DNA of 8,783 nt from Nitrospinota bacterium (GTDB lineage: Bacteria > Nitrospinota_A > UBA7883 > JADGGD01): positions 1 to 8,783 of the forward strand of contig JADGCD010000076.1 in the NCBI GenBank assembly GCA_015229165.1. Direction: 5' to 3'. The position numbers were made by a program, and so were the translations under genes. This document shows positions 5,490 to 8,783 of this stretch, piece by piece. The stretch's first letter is position 1, and each line of letters starts with the position of its first letter. A model generated the notes under the pieces. The model ran no database searches. It was not told the origin of the DNA and saw only the letters and a list, made by a program, of their open reading frames with translations.

Positions 5490-6911
5490 GTGACCACCGC
5501 CACCGCCGAAGCGACCGACTACAAAGTCGCCGACATCTCTCTGGCCGACTTCGGCCGCAAAGAGATCACCATCGCCGAGAAAGAGATGCCCGGCCTGATG
5601 GCCACCCGCGCCAAGTACGGCCCCCAGAAGCCGCTGGCCGGGGTGAGGATCATGGGGTCGCTCCACATGACCATCCAGACCGCCGTTCTCATCGAGACCC
5701 TCGTGGAACTGGGCGCCGACGTCCGCTGGTGCTCCTGCAACATCTTCTCGACGCAGGACCACGCCGCCGCCGCCATCGCCGCCGCAGGGGTTCCCGTGTT
5801 CGCCTGGAAAGGGGAGACGCTGGAAGAATATTGGTGGTGCACCGACATGGCCCTCTCGTTCCCCGGCGGCAAAGGGCCGCAGATGATCGTGGACGACGGC
5901 GGCGACGCGACCCTCTTCATCCACCGGGGCTACGCGGCGGAGAACGGGTCGGACATCCTCGACCGCCCCACCGACAACAAAGAAGTCCAGATCATCAACA
6001 AGCTGTTGAAGAAGATTCTGGCCGAGACCCCGAAACGCTGGACCAACGTCGTGCCGGAGTGGAAAGGGGTCTCCGAAGAGACCACCACCGGCGTTCACCG
6101 GCTCTATCAGATGATGGAAGCGGGCGAGCTTCTCGTCCCGGCCATCAACGTCAACGACTCGGTGACGAAGAGCAAGTTCGACAACCTCTACGGCTGCCGC
6201 GAGTCGCTCATCGACGGCATCAAACGGGCCACCGACGTGATGATCGCCGGCAAGGTCGCGGTGGTCTGCGGCTACGGCGACGTGGGCAAGGGTTGCGCGC
6301 AGGCGCTGAAAGGAATGGGCGCCACGACGCTGGTGACGGAGATCGACCCGATCTGCGCGCTGCAGGCGTCGATGGAAGGCTACCGCGTGGTGACGGTGGA
6401 GGACGCGCTGGCGGTGGCGGATATCTACGTCACGACCACGGGGAACAAGGACATCATCACCCTGGAGCATATGCAGGGGATGAAAGATCAGGCGATCGTC
6501 TGCAACATCGGCCATTTCGACAACGAAATCCAGATGGACCGGCTGGAGAAGTCGGGCGCGGCGAAGCTGAACATCAAGCCGCAGGTGGACCAGTGGACGT
6601 TCGCCTCGGGCCGCTCGATCTTCATTCTGGCGGAAGGGCGCCTCGTGAACCTTGGCTGCGCTACGGGGCATCCGTCGTTCGTGATGAGCAACTCGTTCAC
6701 GAACCAGACGCTGGCCCAGATCGATCTCTGGAAGAACAAGGACTCCTATAAAGTCGGCGTCTACACGCTCTCGAAAGAACTGGACGAGGAGGTGGCCCGC
6801 TTGCACCTCGAACGGATCGGCGCGAAGCTGACGAAACTGTCGCCGGATCAGGCGGCCTACATCGGCGTGAACGTGAACGGCCCCTACAAGCCCAGCCACT
6901 ACCGATACTAG
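5490..6911 (+). CDS. ahcY: S-adenosyl-L-homocysteine hydrolase (adenosylhomocysteinase)
   Basis: Role: cytoplasmic, NAD-dependent, reversible cleavage of S-adenosylhomocysteine to adenosine and homocysteine in the activated-methyl cycle. Seen: 473 residues, the long bacterial form, opening with DYKVADISLADFGRKEI (10-26). Substrate-site residues include His59 with LHMTIQT (58-64), Asp136, Glu197, and Lys227/Asp231/Asn232 in KSKFDN. The NAD-binding Rossmann loop is GYGDVGKG (261-268), CNIGHFDNEI is at 338-347, and the C-terminal KPSHYRY (467-473) supplies Lys467 and Tyr471 for the cofactor site. The insert typical of bacterial enzymes (about 140-185) is present, and all key residues look intact. 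Start: GTG at 5490 has AGGAGA seven to eight bases upstream; an in-frame ATG at 5454 lies inside the previous gene and lacks a site. It follows the XRE-cyclase gene by 19 bases, and the next clear terminator is at 7040-7074. Confidence 0.97.
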   Translation: MTTATAEATDYKVADISLADFGRKEITIAEKEMPGLMATRAKYGPQKPLAGVRIMGSLHMTIQTAVLIETLVELGADVRWCSCNIFSTQDHAAAAIAAAGVPVFAWKGETLEEYWWCTDMALSFPGGKGPQMIVDDGGDATLFIHRGYAAENGSDILDRPTDNKEVQIINKLLKKILAETPKRWTNVVPEWKGVSEETTTGVHRLYQMMEAGELLVPAINVNDSVTKSKFDNLYGCRESLIDGIKRATDVMIAGKVAVVCGYGDVGKGCAQALKGMGATTLVTEIDPICALQASMEGYRVVTVEDALAVADIYVTTTGNKDIITLEHMQGMKDQAIVCNIGHFDNEIQMDRLEKSGAAKLNIKPQVDQWTFASGRSIFILAEGRLVNLGCATGHPSFVMSNSFTNQTLAQIDLWKNKDSYKVGVYTLSKELDEEVARLHLERIGAKLTKLSPDQAAYIGVNVNGPYKPSHYRY

Positions 6912-6944
6912 CCGCCTACGCGGCGGCGCGCGGGGGGATCTACC

Positions 6945-6997
6945 TCTCTCATCCAAGAGTCGGCGTCTTCGCCGCCTCGGAATTGACCGATGAGAGA
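6945..6997 (+). other. Nested stem-loop in the ahcY 3' region
   Basis: TCTCTCATC (6945-6953) pairs perfectly with GATGAGAGA (6989-6997). They enclose a second hairpin CGGCG-TCTT-CGCCG (6961-6974). No T-run follows, so it is not a simple terminator. It could be a structured 3' UTR, an RNA-stability element or a processed RNA. I recognise no known RNA family. Confidence 0.4.
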
Positions 6998-7039
6998 CGG
7001 TGGTGTGACCGCTAAGCGCGATGAGTATGTCGTTACGTC

Positions 7040-7074
7040 AAAAGCCCCGCCCCGAAGAAGGAGGCGGGGCTTTT
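7040..7074. terminator. Rho-independent terminator, usable in both directions
   Basis: AAAAGCCCCGCC (7040-7051) pairs perfectly over 12 bp with GGCGGGGCTTTT (7063-7074) around an 11-base loop. The A-run before and T-run after make it functional on either strand. It would end transcription from the XRE-cyclase/ahcY unit, about 130 bases past the ahcY stop. Confidence 0.85.
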
Positions 7075-7145
7075 GAATGGAAAAGCACGCTGGCGTCACT
7101 TTCTCACAAGAAGGGGAACGCCTCTATCGAATACCGAAGCGGTGG

Positions 7146-7187
7146 GCAACAGGCCCGGGGCGCCCAAGCATACCCCGGGCCTGTTGC
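7146..7187. repeat. Perfect 15-bp inverted repeat (GC-rich hairpin)
   Basis: GCAACAGGCCCGGGG (7146-7160) is the exact reverse complement of 7173-7187, with a 12-base loop. There is no T-run on either side, so a classical terminator is unlikely. It could be a transcription-blocking or RNA-stabilising hairpin, or a protein-binding site upstream of the DUF2238 promoter. In the 324-bp gap between ahcY and the DUF2238 gene (6912-7235) I see only this hairpin, the nested stem-loop, the terminator and a promoter; there is no convincing gene. Confidence 0.6.
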
Positions 7188-7201
7188 GCAAAGAAGTCGC
7201 C

Positions 7202-7229
7202 GTCACATTGAGGCGGCTTCATTTATAAT
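7202..7229 (+). promoter_or_regulatory. Promoter for the DUF2238 gene, predicted to give a leaderless mRNA
   Basis: A perfect TATAAT (7224-7229) is preceded at 16 bp by GTCACA (7202-7207), which matches four of six -35 bases. Transcription would be expected to start about seven bases after the box, on or next to the A of the ATG at 7236. The six bases before the ATG are all C and contain no Shine-Dalgarno site. Confidence 0.6.
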
Positions 7230-7235
7230 CCCCCC

Positions 7236-7853
7236 ATGACCACCACCCCCTCTTCCCGCTATCCCCTTGCGCTTCTCGGAGCGACGTCGCTGGTTCTCCT
7301 CTGGTCGGTGATCGGGCCGCATGACCTGTTCACCTGGTTTCTCGAATCGGTTCCGGCGATGATCGCGGTGGTCGTCCTTGTGGCGACCTACGGGCGGTTC
7401 CGTTTCTCGAACTTCGTCTATACGATCATCGCGATCCACTGCGTCATCCTGATGGTCGGAGGGCATTACACCTACGCGGAAGTCCCACTGGGCAACTGGG
7501 CGCGGGATACGTTCGGTCTCGACCGGAACTACTACGACCGGGTGGGGCATTTCTTTCAGGGCTTCTCCCCGGCGCTGGTGGCGCGGGAGATTCTCACCCG
7601 CGTCTCCCCCATTCCCCGTGGCGGCTGGATGAACTTCGTCCTCGTCTCCTTCGCTCTGGCGGTGAGCGCGTTCTACGAGCTGATCGAATGGTGGGTGGCG
7701 GTGGGAACCGGCGAAGCGGCGGAGGCGTTTCTTGGCACACAAGGGGACGTGTGGGATACGCAATGGGACATGTGCATGGCGTTGGTCGGCGTATCGGTCG
7801 CCATTCTCTTTTTCTCCCGCCTTCACGACCGCGCTATGGCCGATCATCCATAA
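7236..7853 (+). CDS. DUF2238/YjdF-family inner-membrane protein
   Basis: Seen: 205 residues with about five or six hydrophobic segments (roughly 10-27, 37-51, 59-75, 107-120, 132-150 and 178-194). Family segments are GGHYTYAEVPLGNW (75-88), NYYDRVGHFFQGF (98-110), FYELIEWW (146-153) and LGTQGDVWDTQWDM (166-179), rich in conserved His, Asp and Glu. The length equals that of typical YjdF-type proteins. Known: the family consists of uncharacterised inner-membrane proteins; no reaction is established. Start: ATG at 7236 is favoured because the first membrane segment follows closely. No ribosome site exists, and the -10 box lies only six bases upstream, consistent with leaderless translation. It is probably a single-gene unit between the 7040-7074 terminator and the amt gene. 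Confidence 0.9.
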   Translation: MTTTPSSRYPLALLGATSLVLLWSVIGPHDLFTWFLESVPAMIAVVVLVATYGRFRFSNFVYTIIAIHCVILMVGGHYTYAEVPLGNWARDTFGLDRNYYDRVGHFFQGFSPALVAREILTRVSPIPRGGWMNFVLVSFALAVSAFYELIEWWVAVGTGEAAEAFLGTQGDVWDTQWDMCMALVGVSVAILFFSRLHDRAMADHP

Positions 7854-7897
7854 CGGATTCCCCAAGTTTTACCCACATCTCCCTTCCCCGCATGCGC

Positions 7898-7903
7898 TAT
7901 CAT
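7898..7903 (+). promoter_or_regulatory. Possible -10 box for amt
   Basis: TATCAT (five of six matches) lies 42 bases before the amt ATG in the 92-bp gap after the DUF2238 gene. No good -35 hexamer and no sigma-54 GG/GC pair were found, so the call is weak. Confidence 0.25.
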
Positions 7904-7945
7904 CCCCCGGTGAGGGCAATCACACACTGATCGAGGGGTTCCTGT

Positions 7946-8783
7946 ATGGAAACCGGACTCTGGTCGGGACGTGAGCCGGGGGATATCCTCTGGGTCCTCG
8001 TCTGCGGCTTTCTCGTCCTCCTGATGCAGGCGGGGTTCACCTGCCTCGAAAGCGGCATGGTCCGCGCCAAAAACTCCGTCAACGTCGCCATCAAAAATCT
8101 GGTCGATTTTTGCATATCGGCGACGCTCTATTGTCTGGTCGGCTTCGGCCTGATGTTCGGCGCCAGTTGGGCCGGGATCGTCGGCACGGACCACTTCTTC
8201 CTCGTCGGGGTGGACACCCACTGGGGGTTGACCTTTTTCTTCTTCCAGGCGGTCTTCTGCGGCGCTTCCACAACCATCGTCTCCGGCGCGGTGGCGGAGC
8301 GGATGAGCTTTTTCGGCTACTGTCTGACCACGGTGCTGATCTCGGGGCTGATCTATCCGCTGGTGGGGCATTGGGCCTGGGCGGGGCTCCCCACGGGGGA
8401 ACTGGTCGGTTGGCTGGGACGGCAGGGGTTCATCGATTTCGCCGGGTCGTCGGTGGTCCACTCGGTGGGGGGATGGGTGGCGCTGGCGGCGACGATCATC
8501 ATCGGCCCCCGGCTGGGGCGTTTCGGCGACCACCCCCGCGCCATCGAGGGGCATTCGCTGCCGATGGCGACGCTGGGGGCGTTTCTCCTCTGGTTCGGCT
8601 GGTTCGGCTTCAACGGCGGCTCCACGCTGGGGTTGACCGACCATATCCCCTCCATCGTCGTCAACACCACTCTCGCGGGGGCCTCGGGGGGGATCGCGGG
8701 GATGCTCGCTTCGTGGCGTCTCTCGGGAATGCCGCAGAAGACCGCCTGGAAGAAGAAAAAGGTCAACCCCCAGTGGGTGTCCA
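7946..8783 (+). CDS. amt: Ammonium transporter (Amt), 3' part missing; last 17 codons artefactual
   Basis: Role: Amt/Rh channel protein of the inner membrane that conducts or senses ammonium. Seen: ATG at 7946 with GAGGGG seven bases upstream, and an open frame of 279 codons to the window end. Typical pieces are LLMQAGFTCLESGMVRAKNS (25-44), FFFFQAVFCGASTTIVSGAVAER (from 97), HWAW (142-145), DFAGSSVVHSVGG (164-176) and WFGWFGFNGGS (216-226). Aligned by motif to E. coli AmtB, the Phe gate (F104, F222), Trp145, Asp164, the first pore His (H172) and Ser226 are present. Residues 263-279 (QKTAWKKKKVNPQWV region) are not Amt sequence: they are an antisense copy of codons for residues 89-106. The later half of the protein, with the second pore His, lies beyond. 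The N-terminal half resembles the subgroup often fused to signalling domains, which cannot be tested here. Confidence 0.9.
   Translation, partial: METGLWSGREPGDILWVLVCGFLVLLMQAGFTCLESGMVRAKNSVNVAIKNLVDFCISATLYCLVGFGLMFGASWAGIVGTDHFFLVGVDTHWGLTFFFFQAVFCGASTTIVSGAVAERMSFFGYCLTTVLISGLIYPLVGHWAWAGLPTGELVGWLGRQGFIDFAGSSVVHSVGGWVALAATIIIGPRLGRFGDHPRAIEGHSLPMATLGAFLLWFGWFGFNGGSTLGLTDHIPSIVVNTTLAGASGGIAGMLASWRLSGMPQKTAWKKKKVNPQWVS
8211..8263 (+). repeat. Inverted repeat, arm 1 (inside amt)
   Basis: These 53 bases, encoding a membrane helix of Amt (residues 89-106), recur as an exact reverse complement at 8731-8783. Identity stops at 8264 on the inner side; on the other side it is cut by the window edge. 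Confidence 0.95.
8731..8783 (-). repeat. Inverted repeat, arm 2 (window end, likely fold-back artefact)
   Basis: An exact 53-base reverse complement of 8211-8263, reaching the last base. It replaces the Amt coding sequence expected here by an antisense stretch, so the true amt sequence probably ends near 8730. It is best read as a fold-back assembly end or an inversion breakpoint. Confidence 0.9.

Noticed and set aside
5430..6956. A 508-codon minus-strand open frame opposite ahcY.
   Set aside because: ahcY is unmistakable on the plus strand. The antisense frame is an Arg/His/Val-rich shadow.
6983..7074. A small RNA with a promoter at TTGACC (6983-6988) ending at the 7040-7074 terminator.
   Set aside because: The -35 match is good, but no -10 hexamer lies at 16-18 bp, so a separate transcript is not supported.
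8353..8766. A minus-strand open frame beginning MTFFFFQAVFCG, which looks like a second Amt-like protein.
   Set aside because: Its first residues come from the 53-bp inverted copy of amt at the window end; the rest is antisense of amt with no Amt similarity.

Overview
The window is 8,783 bases of GC-rich DNA (about two-thirds G+C by eye) from a bacterium. The gene set points to Pseudomonadota: a DUF4124/retropepsin protein, a CysZ/EI24-type membrane protein, a PhoX-type phosphatase, a bacterial long-form S-adenosylhomocysteine hydrolase, YjdF/DUF2238 and Amt. I cannot place it below phylum. No rRNA, tRNA, CRISPR array, transposase or phage gene was seen. Both ends cut through genes.

Left half (1-4586), all on the minus strand and read right to left: a secreted PhoX/DUF839 phosphatase-like protein, a small DUF486 (DMT-superfamily) membrane protein, a CysZ/EI24-like membrane protein, a fusion of a DsbA/HCCA-isomerase-type thioredoxin fold with a rhodanese domain that lacks its cysteine, and a periplasmic DUF4124-retropepsin protein cut by the window start. 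The last three are packed 12 and 7 bases apart and look like one operon. Between the DUF486 and CysZ-like genes lies a 29-bp direct repeat of the DUF486 3' end, which resembles an attachment-site scar.

Centre (4587-6911): a divergent promoter region with an imperfect inverted repeat around a perfect TATAAT box. To its right is a two-gene plus-strand unit. The first gene joins an XRE helix-turn-helix to a class III nucleotidyl cyclase domain that keeps adenine-recognition residues but has lost catalytic ones. The second is ahcY, 19 bases downstream. This unit is the most novel candidate in the window: a possible one-component regulator of the S-adenosylmethionine cycle that senses an adenine ligand through a dead cyclase.

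Right part (6912-8783): a 324-bp gap with a nested stem-loop after ahcY, a textbook bidirectional terminator and a second long hairpin. Next comes a DUF2238 membrane protein whose perfect -10 box sits six bases before its ATG, suggesting a leaderless mRNA. Last is an ammonium transporter (Amt) gene running off the window. The final 53 bases are an exact reverse complement of an internal piece of that same amt gene. They are almost certainly a fold-back assembly artefact or breakpoint, so the last 17 residues of the Amt translation should not be trusted.
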